From contig NW_024467106.1 of NCBI RefSeq assembly GCF_017591425.1, positions 27,642,501 to 27,706,500 of the forward strand: a DNA stretch of 64,000 bases, read 5' to 3'. This document shows, piece after piece, positions 58,301-63,756 of this stretch. Every line of letters begins with the position of its first letter. Position 1 is the stretch's first letter. Below the pieces are notes generated by a model. That model saw nothing but the letters and a program-made list of their open reading frames with translations, searched no databases and was not told the origin of the DNA. The position numbers and the translations under genes were made by a program. Source of the DNA: Ochotona curzoniae. Its lineage: Eukaryota > Chordata > Mammalia > Lagomorpha > Ochotonidae.

Positions 58301-59876
58301 TCACCCTGATTATAGCAGAGAAAAGTAGAACAAATGAAAAAACAAACAAAGCAAAAAACTCTTTGGGTAGGCATGGATGATGTCCCAGAAGCCCGACTGG
58401 AAGTCCCTCCATCCCATTTCACATCCAGGGCCTCACCTTGGGTCCCTGGTCTCCTTTCTCTCCCTTGGGACCCTGGTAAAACAAACAGGTAGATCTGTCA
58501 ATGCTCTCTGGTTTTCTTCCATTAGTTTTGCCCACCCCGTTCCCACACTACTGACTCTCCTTAAGCTCTTCACGATGATTCTCTCCAAAACAATGAAGGG
58601 GGACAGTCCCCTTCCAGAGCCAGAAGTGAGGAACACCCCACAGGAGTGAGAATCAGAGGCTCCCTGCTGCCACACACAGGCATCTCCCCACCCCTCCCTG
58701 ATCCTGCACCCCTGAGCGGGGGAGGAGTCTGCTCAGTCCATAAGGCAGGTGTCACGCGGTTCCAGCCTGATAGGGAGGGCTCAGCTCAATTTGGCAATGT
58801 TCATGAGATCAAGGTCTGGTCCTCATGAAAGCAGGTGTCATAGCAGGCAGGGGTTTGTCACCTGCTAGGGACTGCATGCCTCAGGCAGGGGCACAGGTCA
58901 GGGGCCCAGGGCTTGGAGTATGGTACGGGCCAACAAAGTAGGGATGCTGAGAGAAGCAATGATGTTGTCCCCAGGAAAACCATTCAGGCTCCTCCCCCTC
59001 GCCCAGCAGGGCACTGGGGACACAGAGAAGGTGAAATCCTGGAAGGCGCAGGGCCAGGGTGGGCTGTGCAGCCTGCTGGCTCTAGTGTGACAGCACCATC
59101 CCATCACAAACACAGGCTTCCCAAGTCCACATACACTGGGAAGTGTGGGTCCAGAGAGTCTGGGTTCATTTAGTAGACTGATGCTTCCAGAGCCTTCAAT
59201 ATCCTAGGAAAGAAGGGAGGAAGAGTTTCAGGTCCAACTCCTGAGCCAGGCACAATGCCAGCTGGGATCTCAGAGGAGAACATGGCCCTCCAGCCAGCAT
59301 TCAGTGAGCTGGTATGTCCCATGGCCCTTTGCATGCTCTACTCACAGAAATGAGGAGACACACCTCAGATCCAGTTCCCATGGTACAGCCAGGGCCTGGG
59401 GGCCCAGGTGGTCCAGGAGGTCCTGGGGGTCCCATCACCCCAGGGGTGCCAATTTGTCCATTTTTTCCTGGGGGCCCAGGTAAGCCTCTGTTGCCAGGGT
59501 CACCCTGTAAGGAAGAGGACAGGCTGATGATCCAGCCCCAGGCCACTCAAGGAAGACTGTGGGCGGGGGTTGGGGGAATCCCTCTGTGAAGTTGAATGGG
59601 CTCGAGGAATTCTCCAACAAGCACTGTTTCATGATACACAAGCAGCTGTCTTGCTAGTTGGCATTGCACTTGGAGAGCAGCCACACTCACTGGGACACAT
59701 ATGTAGGGAGGGGTGAGCAAAGGGAAATGTGACAAAGGCATTCATCCTCCCAGTCCTCAACCAGTCATTGTCTCTGCTCTGCCCTCCAGCCCAACTGGAG
59801 GTAGGGGTGATGGGAGAGGGCAGCGAGGGTTCCCAGTTACCTTTTCACCAGCTGAACCAATAGGTCCTCTTGCTCC
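29425..59876 (-). CDS. COL15A1: COL15A1, 3' half (26 exons, collagen alpha-1(XV) chain C-terminal 706 aa)
   Basis: Gene-level entry; the exons are listed separately. The 26 minus-strand exons splice into a single 2121-nt open frame (706 codons plus TAG), and every internal junction has GT-AG ends. The product is a secreted multiplexin collagen and chondroitin-sulfate proteoglycan of basement-membrane zones. Order in the visible part: Gly-X-Y segments with interruptions (about residues 1-440), trimerisation domain (about 451-493), proline-rich protease-sensitive hinge (about 494-530) and endostatin-like domain (about 536-706). The C-terminus [10 protein letters not shown] and SANYERPA identify type XV; its paralogue COL18A1 ends in TASK. 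If the count of 42 human exons applies, these are exons 17-42. Seen: splice sites, frame, motifs. Known: domain functions. Inferred: exon numbering. Confidence 0.97.
29639..30182 (-). other. COL15A1: COL15A1 intron A25-A26
   Basis: 544 bp with regular GTAAGT and TTTCTAG ends. No repeat family, RNA gene or extra exon was recognised. Confidence 0.8.
30183..30298 (-). CDS. COL15A1: COL15A1 exon A25, endostatin-like domain part 2
   Basis: A 116-nt exon (38 codons plus 2 nt). It starts [12 protein letters not shown], contains [11 protein letters not shown] and [11 protein letters not shown], and ends with the first two bases of a Trp codon completed in the last exon. Acceptor TCTCTATAG, donor CTTG/GTAAGT. 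Confidence 0.97.
30299..31488 (-). other. COL15A1: COL15A1 intron A24-A25
   Basis: 1.2 kb. Around 30597-30720 there is a weak match to an ancient interspersed-repeat tail (TATTGAGC, CCAGGC words). Nothing else was recognised. Confidence 0.7.
31489..31674 (-). CDS. COL15A1: COL15A1 exon A24, endostatin-like domain part 1
   Basis: A 186-nt exon (62 codons, phase 0). It begins [20 protein letters not shown], which carries the first of the four conserved cysteines, and ends SLPIVNLK. The fold is the compact C-type-lectin-like endostatin module. Acceptor TTTTTTCAG, donor AAG/GTAATG. Confidence 0.98.
32030..33560 (+). mobile_element. LINE-2 remnant in COL15A1 intron A23-A24
   Basis: Plus-strand sequence with the typical words of the 3' half of L2: a Pro/Ser-coding T/C-rich part (about 32030-32500) and then the CTCCTTGC...CAGCAGCTCCCAACTAC...CAAAGTCCTTAATGTGGC series around 33190-33270. 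It is highly diverged, with no intact frame, and opposite in orientation to COL15A1. The assignment is from remembered consensus; the exact limits are approximate. Confidence 0.55.
33669..33734 (-). CDS. COL15A1: COL15A1 exon A23, hinge end
   Basis: A 66-nt exon (22 codons, phase 0): [12 protein letters not shown] then [10 protein letters not shown]. It is a Pro/Gln-rich linker whose cleavage would release the endostatin-like fragment. Acceptor GTCTTACCAG, donor GCT/GTAAGT. Confidence 0.95.
33838..33990 (+). repeat. MIR-like SINE remnant
   Basis: Words such as CAAGAGCACTGGACC, CACTTCCTGGAGC, CCATCTCACCATCTGCAAAA and TGGGGGTGACAGCACCTGC follow the MIR consensus order. Ancient and diverged. 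It sits in the COL15A1 intron between exons A22 and A23. Confidence 0.5.
34374..34433 (-). CDS. COL15A1: COL15A1 exon A22, hinge start
   Basis: A 60-nt exon encoding exactly 20 residues, [20 protein letters not shown]. This is the proline-rich start of the protease-sensitive hinge between the trimerisation and endostatin-like domains. Acceptor TTTCCAG, donor AAT/GTGAGT. Confidence 0.96.
34582..34710 (-). CDS. COL15A1: COL15A1 exon A21, trimerisation domain
   Basis: A 129-nt exon (43 codons, phase 0). It runs from [20 protein letters not shown] to GWKKLQ and includes [18 protein letters not shown]. In multiplexins this small domain after the last triple helix drives chain trimerisation. It has no cysteine. 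Acceptor CTCGGCAG, donor CAG/GTAATT. Confidence 0.97.
34845..35172 (-). mobile_element. CSINE copy in COL15A1 intron A20-A21
   Basis: A reverse-oriented CSINE: it begins at a GGAGGCAGAGAGAGATA tail-side segment, carries the body words GGGTCTTCCACATGATTGG and AGGAATTCAACCCAGGTACT and ends in the tRNA-related head (CTTAACCGCCAGGCTAAATG). Strongly diverged, so old. It occupies much of the 768-bp intron, in the same orientation as the gene. Confidence 0.75.
35479..35543 (-). CDS. COL15A1: COL15A1 exon A20, terminal Gly-X-Y and start of NC10
   Basis: A 65-nt exon. It completes an Ala codon, then [17 protein letters not shown] ends the triple helix and IRNL opens the C-terminal non-collagenous domain. 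Acceptor GTTGTAG, donor TTG/GTGAGT. Confidence 0.95.
36237..36281 (+). repeat. (CA)n microsatellite
   Basis: About 22 uninterrupted CA units in a COL15A1 intron, likely length-polymorphic. Confidence 0.97.
36548..36760 (+). repeat. MIR SINE remnant
   Basis: Contains the MIR core order: GATCCCAGTCATGTAGT, GACCTTGAGCAAGTCTCTTA, CTCCAGTGTCTTCATCC and CCAGGGTTGCTGTGAAGGTT. Mammal-wide ancient SINE, recognised from consensus. Confidence 0.7.
36975..37783 (+). mobile_element. L1 3'-end fragment
   Basis: Plus-strand decayed L1 ORF2 C-terminal part and 3' UTR. Recognisable words include CATCATTAGTTATTAGCAAA, ATAGAATTACCATACGAC, GGAATACTATTTGGCCATGA and the closing GAATTGTACACCTTAAATGG...GAGGTGTAAATTATATCTC. 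A (CA)n array sits inside it. It is antisense to COL15A1. No coding capacity remains. Confidence 0.85.
37254..37304 (+). repeat. (CA)n microsatellite inside the L1 fragment
   Basis: Almost pure CA repeat starting within a TTCACACACAC context; about 23-25 units. Confidence 0.95.
37895..38039 (-). CDS. COL15A1: COL15A1 exon A19, last long collagenous block
   Basis: A 145-nt exon (48 codons plus 1 nt). It starts [15 protein letters not shown], has the imperfection GFGRPG, a run of Gly-Pro-Pro and the ending AILGA. Acceptor GCCTGGACAG: an alternative AG 20 nt upstream (CTCTGAAG) would give the wrong phase, so the start was set by frame. Donor GCAG/GTTAGT. Confidence 0.93.
38146..38190 (+). repeat. 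(ATGAT)9 pentanucleotide tandem repeat
   Basis: Nine perfect copies of ATGAT, 107 bp upstream of the start of exon A19 in gene direction. A perfect pentamer array of this length is likely polymorphic. Confidence 0.97.
38191..38907 (-). other. COL15A1: COL15A1 intron A18-A19, unique part
   Basis: Apart from the pentamer array next to it, no repeat family or extra exon was recognised. Confidence 0.7.
38908..39009 (-). CDS. COL15A1: COL15A1 exon A18, Gly-X-Y with NC interruption
   Basis: A 102-nt exon (34 codons, phase 0). [14 protein letters not shown] is followed by the interruption SNDNFFVS and then [12 protein letters not shown]. Acceptor CTCTCTTCCAG, donor ACT/GTGAGT. Confidence 0.95.
39010..39464 (-). 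other. COL15A1: COL15A1 intron A17-A18
   Basis: 455 bp. No further coding or RNA feature seen. Confidence 0.7.
39465..39514 (-). CDS. COL15A1: COL15A1 exon A17, non-collagenous (phase 1 to 0)
   Basis: A 50-nt exon. It completes a Gly codon and encodes [16 protein letters not shown], a short interruption that looks helical and basic. Acceptor CTTTCTCAG, donor AAAG/GTGAGG. It returns the gene to phase 0. Confidence 0.92.
39515..39890 (-). other. COL15A1: COL15A1 intron A16-A17
   Basis: 376 bp with GTATTC donor and TTTCTCAG acceptor. No repeat recognised. Confidence 0.8.
39891..39971 (-). CDS. COL15A1: COL15A1 exon A16, Gly-X-Y (symmetric phase 1-1)
   Basis: An 81-nt exon. The split Gly is completed, then [20 protein letters not shown] and GAQGPP form a charged triple-helical block. 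Acceptor TTGGTGGCAG. The donor CCAG/GTATTC is weak by consensus. The exon is 81 nt and phase-symmetric, so skipping it would keep the frame. Confidence 0.94.
39972..41653 (-). other. COL15A1: COL15A1 intron A15-A16
   Basis: 1.7 kb of apparently unique sequence. A tiny exon-like interval at 40920-40929 was considered and rejected. Confidence 0.75.
41654..41699 (-). CDS. COL15A1: COL15A1 exon A15, non-collagenous (phase 0 to 1)
   Basis: A 46-nt exon encoding [15 protein letters not shown] plus the first base of a Gly codon. Acceptor CATTCTTCAG, donor CATG/GTATGT. This is the first phase-1 junction of the visible gene; exons A15 to A17 form a phase-1 cassette that returns to phase 0 at the end of A17. 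Confidence 0.93.
43225..43355 (+). repeat. Ancient MIR/L2-type repeat tail
   Basis: CTGTATCCCCAGGGCTTGGC, TTGGCACTCCATGAGTGC and CAATAAATATTTGTTGAGTG are the standard closing words of mammal-wide L2/MIR-class repeats. Family assignment within that class is not certain. Confidence 0.55.
44030..44215 (+). mobile_element. CSINE, truncated
   Basis: Plus-oriented 3' portion of a CSINE: GGCTTTAGCCTGGCCCAGCC, CCATTGTGGTCATTTG and TGCCTTTCAAAAAATAT. The tRNA head is missing or unrecognisable. Antisense to COL15A1. Confidence 0.75.
44628..44669 (-). CDS. COL15A1: COL15A1 exon A14, non-collagenous with Cys
   Basis: A 42-nt exon (14 codons, phase 0) encoding [14 protein letters not shown]. The lone cysteine is the second candidate for interchain disulfide bonding in the window. 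Acceptor CACCCCACAG, donor CCA/GTAAGT. It is too short to recognise alone; the call rests on phase, good splice sites and position between A13 and A15. Confidence 0.9.
44770..44838 (-). CDS. COL15A1: COL15A1 exon A13, Gly-Pro-Pro block
   Basis: A 69-nt exon (23 codons, phase 0). [16 protein letters not shown] is a proline-rich, thermally stable helix segment, followed by the non-collagenous start AVVNIKG. Acceptor TTTCTGCAG, donor GGA/GTAAGC. Confidence 0.95.
44839..46043 (-). other. COL15A1: COL15A1 intron A12-A13
   Basis: 1.2 kb, no repeat recognised, no extra exon. Confidence 0.75.
46044..46103 (-). CDS. COL15A1: COL15A1 exon A12, Gly-X-Y
   Basis: A 60-nt exon (20 codons, phase 0). It begins [16 protein letters not shown] and ends VMMP, where the triplet pattern slips by one or two residues before the next block. 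Acceptor GGGTTTCAG, donor CCG/GTGAGT. Confidence 0.94.
46201..46254 (-). CDS. COL15A1: COL15A1 exon A11, Gly-X-Y (54 nt)
   Basis: A 54-nt exon, the classical collagen exon length, encoding six triplets: [18 protein letters not shown]. The acceptor TTGGATTTTAG is adequate. The donor CCT/GTAGGT is unusual at +3/+4 but in phase, joining to GRPG in exon A12. Confidence 0.93.
46255..48524 (-). other. COL15A1: COL15A1 intron A10-A11
   Basis: 2.3 kb of mostly unique sequence. No collagenous frame and no repeat I can name. Confidence 0.75.
48525..48560 (-). CDS. COL15A1: COL15A1 exon A10, Gly-X-Y
   Basis: A 36-nt exon encoding [12 protein letters not shown]. Acceptor CTGTTTCAG, donor ATG/GTAAGG, phase 0. 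It is 109 nt from exon A9, the shortest intron in this part of the gene. Confidence 0.94.
48670..48738 (-). CDS. COL15A1: COL15A1 exon A9, Gly-X-Y with a non-collagenous interruption
   Basis: A 69-nt exon (23 codons, phase 0). GEKGEPG leads into the interruption [16 protein letters not shown], a conserved type XV break in the helix. Acceptor TGAATTGCAG, donor AAAAAG/GTAAGG. Confidence 0.94.
48739..51016 (-). other. COL15A1: COL15A1 intron A8-A9
   Basis: 2.3 kb. It contains the U2 snRNA-derived insertion near its 5' end. The remainder is unassigned. A 26-nt exon-like interval at 49544-49569 was rejected because it breaks the frame. Confidence 0.8.
50875..50912 (-). pseudogene. U2 snRNA 3'-truncated retropseudogene
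   Basis: On the minus strand, ATTGCTTCTCTACC followed by TTTTGGCTAAGATCAAGTGT matches the first 34 nt of U2 snRNA at 31 of 34 positions by eye (changes at 3, 11 and 12). Perfect 10-bp direct repeats AGTTGTATCT at 50865-50874 and 50913-50922 flank the insert. That is the signature of LINE-type target-primed insertion of a truncated snRNA copy; there is no poly(A) tail. It lacks the branch-site pairing region, Sm site and 3' stems, so it cannot be a functional U2. It is in sense with COL15A1. Confidence 0.88.
51017..51079 (-). CDS. COL15A1: COL15A1 exon A8, Gly-X-Y
   Basis: A 63-nt exon (21 codons, phase 0) of seven perfect triplets, starting [10 protein letters not shown] and ending GLKGEQ. 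Acceptor TTTCTTCCAG, donor CAG/GTAAGA. A U2 snRNA-derived insertion begins about 105 nt downstream of this donor on the same strand. Confidence 0.94.
51331..51660 (-). mobile_element. CSINE 1 of intron A7-A8
   Basis: Reverse-oriented CSINE, from AATTATTTATCTTTATTGG (tail side) to the head GAGTCATTGTGCCAGGTCC. Body words CTGATCTGAAGCCAGGGTCC and GGAGCTGGATGGGAAGT. Near full length, moderately diverged. Confidence 0.9.
51691..51970 (+). mobile_element. CSINE 2 of intron A7-A8
   Basis: Plus-oriented copy: GTGTTGTGGTAGGTTAACCC head, CCCTGCACCCATATGGGAGA body, then the C/T-rich stretch and the tail GAAAATAAATAAATC. Its A-rich tail abuts the next, inverted copy. Confidence 0.88.
51968..52235 (-). 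mobile_element. CSINE 3 of intron A7-A8, tail-to-tail with CSINE 2
   Basis: Reverse-oriented, older copy: AAATTTATTTATGTAAAAGG tail side, body with GAATGGCTGCTACCATTC and head remnant GGCAGTGCCTTAACC. With CSINE 2 it forms a tail-to-tail inverted pair. Confidence 0.8.
52968..53264 (-). mobile_element. CSINE 4 of intron A7-A8
   Basis: Reverse-oriented, diverged copy, from TGATTGATTGATTTTTTTGA to TTTTAAATACTAGGCTAA. Its head end was the target site of the next element. Confidence 0.8.
53265..53555 (+). mobile_element. CSINE 5 of intron A7-A8, inserted next to CSINE 4
   Basis: Plus-oriented copy starting GGGCTGGCATTGTAGTGTGG. It is flanked by an 18-bp imperfect duplication (TTTTAAATACTAGGCTAA at 53247-53264; TTTTAAATGCTAGGCCAA at 53556-53573), which defines the insertion boundaries. 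Confidence 0.85.
53719..54046 (+). mobile_element. CSINE 6 of intron A7-A8, with perfect target-site duplication
   Basis: Plus-oriented full-length copy with head GGCCTGGCATGGTAGCC, B-box-like GGTTCTTGTCC and a tail ending CTTTAAAAAAA. A perfect 12-bp target-site duplication AATCTACCATCA lies at 53707-53718 and 54047-54058. Confidence 0.93.
54750..54785 (-). CDS. COL15A1: COL15A1 exon A7, Gly-X-Y
   Basis: A 36-nt exon encoding [12 protein letters not shown]. Acceptor TGTCATAG, donor CCG/GTAAGT, phase 0. It is flanked by a 1.9 kb intron upstream and by the 3.7 kb SINE-rich intron downstream. Confidence 0.92.
54786..56659 (-). other. COL15A1: COL15A1 intron A6-A7
   Basis: 1.9 kb. Short (ATCT)n-like sequence near 55337-55360; otherwise nothing recognised. 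Confidence 0.7.
56660..56725 (-). CDS. COL15A1: COL15A1 exon A6, non-collagenous segment with N-glycosylation sequons
   Basis: A 66-nt exon (22 codons, phase 0) encoding [20 protein letters not shown] followed by PP. It contains two N-X-S/T sequons, NMT and NFS, in a short interruption between triple-helical blocks. Acceptor TTCTCTTCACAG. The donor CCG/GTGCGT is non-consensus at position +4 but is in phase and joins to GPDG in exon A7. Confidence 0.92.
56935..57310 (+). mobile_element. Ancient L1 3'-end-like remnant
   Basis: Words reminiscent of old L1 3' UTRs occur in order: TTATTTTGCATAAATGGCAT, TTTTCTCACTGCACCATAC, AGATCTTCCCATGTGG, CAATTTACGCTTCCTCCAGG. Very diverged; family uncertain. 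Confidence 0.45.
57689..58000 (+). mobile_element. CSINE in COL15A1 intron A5-A6
   Basis: Plus-oriented copy: ATTGGGTAAAGCAGCTATC head, GCATCCCATATGGAAGCC, CCTGGGAAAGCAACAGAAG and a CT-rich run with the tail CAAATAAAGAAATAC. Near-perfect 10-bp duplication TTAGCCTGCT (57679) / TTAACCTGCT (58005). Confidence 0.88.
58222..58305 (-). CDS. COL15A1: COL15A1 exon A5, end of a collagenous block
   Basis: An 84-nt exon (28 codons, phase 0). [16 protein letters not shown] continues the triple helix, and RIEVLSS begins the next non-collagenous segment. The acceptor ATAATCAG has an interrupted pyrimidine tract but the frame and family match are clear. The donor AGC/GTGAGT is strong. Confidence 0.93.
58437..58472 (-). 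CDS. COL15A1: COL15A1 exon A4, Gly-X-Y
   Basis: A 36-nt exon encoding [12 protein letters not shown], a charged collagenous segment after the non-collagenous insert. Acceptor TTTTACCAG, donor AAG/GTGAGG, phase 0 at both ends. Neighbouring exons A3 and A5 lie 662 and 131 nt away. Confidence 0.92.
58473..59134 (-). other. COL15A1: COL15A1 intron A3-A4
   Basis: 662 bp, apparently unique; no repeat or RNA gene seen. Confidence 0.75.
59135..59203 (-). CDS. COL15A1: COL15A1 exon A3, non-collagenous insert with Ser-Gly GAG-type site
   Basis: A 69-nt exon (23 codons, phase 0) with no Gly-X-Y repeat. It starts [14 protein letters not shown] and ends with PTLPS. Acidic residues followed by SGS fit a glycosaminoglycan attachment site, consistent with type XV being a chondroitin-sulfate proteoglycan; whether this serine is used is inference. 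Acceptor TTTCCTAG/GAT; donor CCCAGT/GTATGT. A second GT two bases earlier (A/GTGTAT) would break the frame and was rejected. Confidence 0.85.
59364..59504 (-). CDS. COL15A1: COL15A1 exon A2, collagenous segment ending at a Cys
   Basis: A 141-nt exon (47 codons, phase 0 at both ends). It opens with [12 protein letters not shown], runs through an almost uninterrupted Gly-Pro-Pro stretch and ends in the non-collagenous turn [11 protein letters not shown]. The single cysteine is a candidate for interchain disulfide bonding, as known for type XV. The donor GAG/GTGTGT is weaker than average. The frame stays open past the donor for about 20 codons, so read-through gives no stop signal by itself; the exon end was set by phase and by continuity with the next exon. 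Confidence 0.92.
59505..59840 (-). other. COL15A1: COL15A1 intron A1-A2
   Basis: 336 bp, no repeat recognised. Confidence 0.75.
59841..59876 (-). CDS. COL15A1: COL15A1 exon A1 (first exon in window)
   Basis: A 36-nt exon encoding [12 protein letters not shown], four Gly-X-Y triplets. The acceptor is TCTGTCAG and the donor AAAAG/GTAACT; both junctions are phase 0. The 36-nt size is a multiple of 9, as is common in collagen genes, and recurs four times here. No exon with a Gly-X-Y frame is seen between this one and the right edge of the window. Confidence 0.9.
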
Positions 59877-59884
59877 CTGACAGA

Positions 59885-59930
59885 CAAAAACAAACAAACA
59901 AACAAACAAACAACAACAAAAAACAAAAAC
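59885..59930 (+). repeat. (CAAA)n / A-rich simple repeat
   Basis: About six CAAA units with A-rich flanks, 9-54 bp upstream of the exon A1 acceptor. On the coding strand it is a (TTTG)n T-rich stretch, so it serves as the extended pyrimidine-rich region before the splice site. Confidence 0.9.
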
Positions 59931-59944
59931 GAGGCTCAATTAGC

Positions 59945-60070
59945 ATGCGACAGGAATTTCAAAAAATTCATGGAACATAAAATTAAAAGGTAAGTGTACA
60001 TCAGTGAAAAAAGAAATTGAAATCCACTAATAGTCTTTTTGAAATACACAATATGCACCAACTTTTTTCG
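59945..60070 (+). mobile_element. Lagomorph L1 3'-tail-like fragment
   Basis: TTTCAAAAAATTCATGGAAC, ATAAAATTAAAAGG, AAAAAAGAAATTGAAATCC. Similar word order occurs at 9118-9235 and resembles remembered rabbit L1 3' ends. Tentative. Confidence 0.4.
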
Positions 60071-60291
60071 AAGGTTCCGGTTATATCTCATTACAAATGT
60101 TGAAGAAATAGAGTGTGTAAAGCAAGGGGCATAAATAAAAAGGGTCTCTTTCTGTTGGGGCTGAGCGGCGTCTCCAGGATGAGCACATCATAGGGGAGTC
60201 TGGGAAAGTCACCCTGAAAGCTTGGGAAATCCATTTTCTGGTGAGCGCATCATCACTTACCCCAAGAGCACAGCAGAGGGCCAGGCATCGC

Positions 60292-60592
60292 TGTGGACAT
60301 CACTGTGGCTCAGTGAGTCAAGCCACTGTGTGAGATGCTCACAGGCACCTCAGAGAGGATCATCAGTTCAAGTTCCAGGCAACTGGGAAGCAGTGAATGA
60401 TGGCTCAAGTGCCCGAGTCCCTGCTGTCCATGTGAGAGATTCAGATGGAATTTCTGATTCCTGGATTCAGTTCAGCCCAGACCTTGTTGCAGCCATTTTA
60501 GGGAGTGAATCCACAGATTCACTTCTCTCTCTCTCTCTTTCTTTCTCTATCTATCTCTATCTCTCTCAATCTCTTTCAAAGAAATCCAAAGG
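60292..60592 (+). mobile_element. CSINE in COL15A1 upstream intron
   Basis: Plus-oriented copy: ATCACTGTGGCTCAGTGAGT head, GGCAACTGGGAAGCAGTG and GCAGCCATTTTAGGGAGTGA body, then a long CT-rich run (about 60521-60570) and CTTTCAAAGAAATC. Confidence 0.85.
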
Positions 60593-61739
60593 AGTAAACA
60601 TTGATCCGGGAAACACACTAAAGAATTTCCCCCAGAGTTGCCTGAGTGCTGGGCAGCTTCCTCCTCATCTCTGCCATAACTGTGACAAAGGAGACATCTC
60701 CTGCCCCCAAACCAAGGGAAGGGGTTCAGGAACTTGATATGCAGGCCTTAGATTTCTGGAGAATGAGTGATGAGAACTTTGTTCTAGAAAGACCTCAAGA
60801 TCAAAAGCTGGCTGGAGTGGCTTGCAAGAGAACAGATGGCACTGGACAAAGCTGCAGATCCACTTGACCACATACAGTTTCCTATATGGTGGTGAATCCT
60901 CAGAGGGAATCTAACTGTGATCTCCAAGCAGGCGGTGATTGGCTGCCATCAGCTATAGCGTACCAGGCAGGGGTGTAGGTGGAGAAGCTCCAGGGAAACC
61001 ACAGACCCACCTGCCTAAGAAGAAGACACTGCACAGCCCCAGAGGGGACCCTGACAGACTGCAATGAGCCAGTCACCCAAGAGAGTGTCCTTCCCCTAAC
61101 CCGTTTTCCTGGAGCACTATCAAATCCACAGGAATAACAGAATGCATAGTTCTAAAATAGACATGCTCCAAGGGAGTCATGTTGGACCTGAAATAAGAAT
61201 GCCACAGGGAAAACAGATGGGAAGTTGAAGACAGAAACGACAGAGGGAAAAGTACCCTGGAAAGTAGTGACAGAAGCCAAGAGTAGGGTGTGGCCAGGGA
61301 CCTCTGCCAAGGAACGAGGCTGAGATCCTACAACAAGACGGACTGCCCACCATCCCTTGCTTCCTGATCCCTATCTCTGTCAAGGGGCAGAGTTTCTTCA
61401 TATCAGAGCTGTAAAGGCTGCACATTAGGAGAGAGCCCAGGTGACTAAGGAGCCCCACACCCAGACCAGCTAATGGCACATCCCACCCCTTCCATCCCTT
61501 CTTGGAACCTGTGAGTCTCAGAAGTAGCTACAGCCCCAATGCTCAGCAGTCTGTACAGAGGCAAACAGAGGCAGACTAAAGCAGGATCTCAATCTCTAAA
61601 GCCATCACAGGAGCAAGACGCCCTGCATATGCAGGAAAGACAGTGTTATCAAACACCATTGGCACAGTCAATAGCAGAACACAACAGAACTTCAAGGTGG
61701 CAGCAAAACAGAATTCAAAGACAGGGAAACTTAAAGACA

Positions 61740-62660
61740 TTTTATTTTGTTGCCAAAATATTTTGTTGCCTGGAATCTGACATCCAGGCATCATTTTTTT
61801 TTTTATGATATGCGTTTTCCATGAATTTCTGAGCAAATGAAGTGAAGAAAGCAGGTCCATCAGGACTTTCAATGTACAATGAATGCTCTCAGAGAGAGGG
61901 ATGCTACAGTCACAAAACAAGGATCTGTTATTACGAAACAAGAACAGGCTTATGAAAGAGAACCCATTAGAACTCTCAAAAATAACACATATAAATGCTA
62001 AATAATGGGTTCTTCAGAGAAACTGAACAGACACTACCTGAGTAAAGAATTGATAAGAGAAGACTGGGCTACCAAATTCTCCCAGAAAGAATCCAACAGC
62101 ATGAAGACAAAAAGAGACATAGAAGACAGAACCAGAAGTTCCAACATCTGCTTAACTGTGATTGTAGAAAAAGAGACCACGCACATAAAAAGGCCATGGC
62201 TCACATTTTCTGAAAGACACAAACCACAGAAGCCTACTTTTCCCCCTTCAAAAGGCCATGAAGTAAAAGAACACATTTTTAAAGACGGTGTGCATTTAGT
62301 CACAACTGGTAGGAAAATTTTGAAAACATCAAGAATAATGAAAAATACAGCACCAAGTCTGACAAAAAAACTCAGAGAGGAATCTGACCTGAGGTTTAGT
62401 AGACAACGATAATTATTTGCGAATCCCTGAGGGAACGTGACTTTGATGCTAGACGTCTATATTTCAGCAAATGAGAGTGGAAAAGACAGTTTTTATAGAA
62501 CCAACGTTTAGAAAGTTTGTTGTCTGCAGACCTTTACTGCAATTGTCACTACAGGATGTACTCTAGCAGCAATAAGGAGGAAACACAGAATGTAGGCAAC
62601 AATGTACAACATATTCTTAATTGATTTTCACAATTAAAAAATCAATTTAAAATATCTACC
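61740..62660 (+). mobile_element. Old L1-like segment (low confidence)
   Basis: A-rich sequence containing CAACGTTTAGAAAGTTTGTT, GCAGACCTTTACTGCAATTG and CACTACAGGATGTACTC, which resembles old mammalian L1 text. A 135-codon frame at 62005-62412 lies inside it and has no recognised domain. It may be unique sequence instead. Confidence 0.3.
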
Positions 62661-63756
62661 ATGTATTTGCATTGTCCCTTTATTCAACAGTTCCAAAGTA
62701 CTTCCTCACTGTCCACTTCCTTTGCCAGGATGTAGCTGGAAACCAAGGGGTTAACATTTTCACACACACCTTTTGGCTCTGACTGTTGGTATTTGAGAGG
62801 AAGCCTAAAGAAGCTTTGGCATAAAAGAGAAAGTTGTGGCCACACTATGCACGTGGGCAGTCTCTACACCACAACCTTCCTCTCTGCTTTTCACATGGGG
62901 ACTCCAAGTTCCACTCTCCGTGGCTGTGATAACTCCCTTTGGGAACTGGCTGCTCCCTCCCCTGAGTGGGGCTCACAGATTTATCAGGTGAGGGCTGACT
63001 ACAGGTGCTGGGCGAAAATGAATGCCTCATGTCTGAGGGAACAACTAGGGCATGGGGCACAGCGACAATACCTTTGTTCCTCTGTAGTGTCACCTTACCC
63101 TGTCCTTGGTATAGGAATGGGCCAGAGGTGAGGGAGAGGGATGGACCTCCAGGAGGGGGCACTAGACTCCTGGAGCAAGGAGAATGACACTGGGGCAGCC
63201 ATGAACTTCTGCACTTAAAACCCTCTTCAGACACCCCTACCTAGGGCTGCTTCATGGAAGTGTGGGTGGCCTCTCTGGTCATGGGTCTGGCAGGAACACC
63301 CTGGTCTTAGGACAGCTGGAAGGAGGAGTGTTTGGGGCAGGAAGTAACTGCAGCTAGTCCCTATTGCCCCACTGCTGGCCAGCTGCACCAGGGAGAAACA
63401 GAGGAGTGACCCTCCAACTTGGAGCAAAAACTCGACTCAAAAGCTAGAGTCCCCATTTTCCTGCCTAATCCTGAGGCTGCAGTTCCTGCACCTACTCTTA
63501 GGTGTTTAGGTGTGACCAACGATATTGTTTTCTGCTACTTGCTGTAACCTGTCCCTTTTGGAAGTGCCAATTTCATGCAACTTTCCAATTACAGGTCAGG
63601 GGCATTTACTTTCCAATTACTAGCAGCAGGGGCATTGTGAAACAGGAGCTGAGAGAGGCTTGTCTCTGGAGACTTTATTACAACTATGCTGTCAAATGAT
63701 CCTGTTAAAACTATGATCATAAAGGAAAATGTATTTTTTTAAAAAATTGACTTTGC

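Noticed and set aside
60240..60295. Strong GTAAGT donor after CTCTTGGG on the minus strand at about 60261.
   Set aside because: The 30-nt frame before it is not collagenous and it abuts a CSINE; treated as chance.
62005..62412. 135-codon plus-strand frame in A-rich sequence.
   Set aside because: Lys-rich because of base composition and possibly old L1; no domain.
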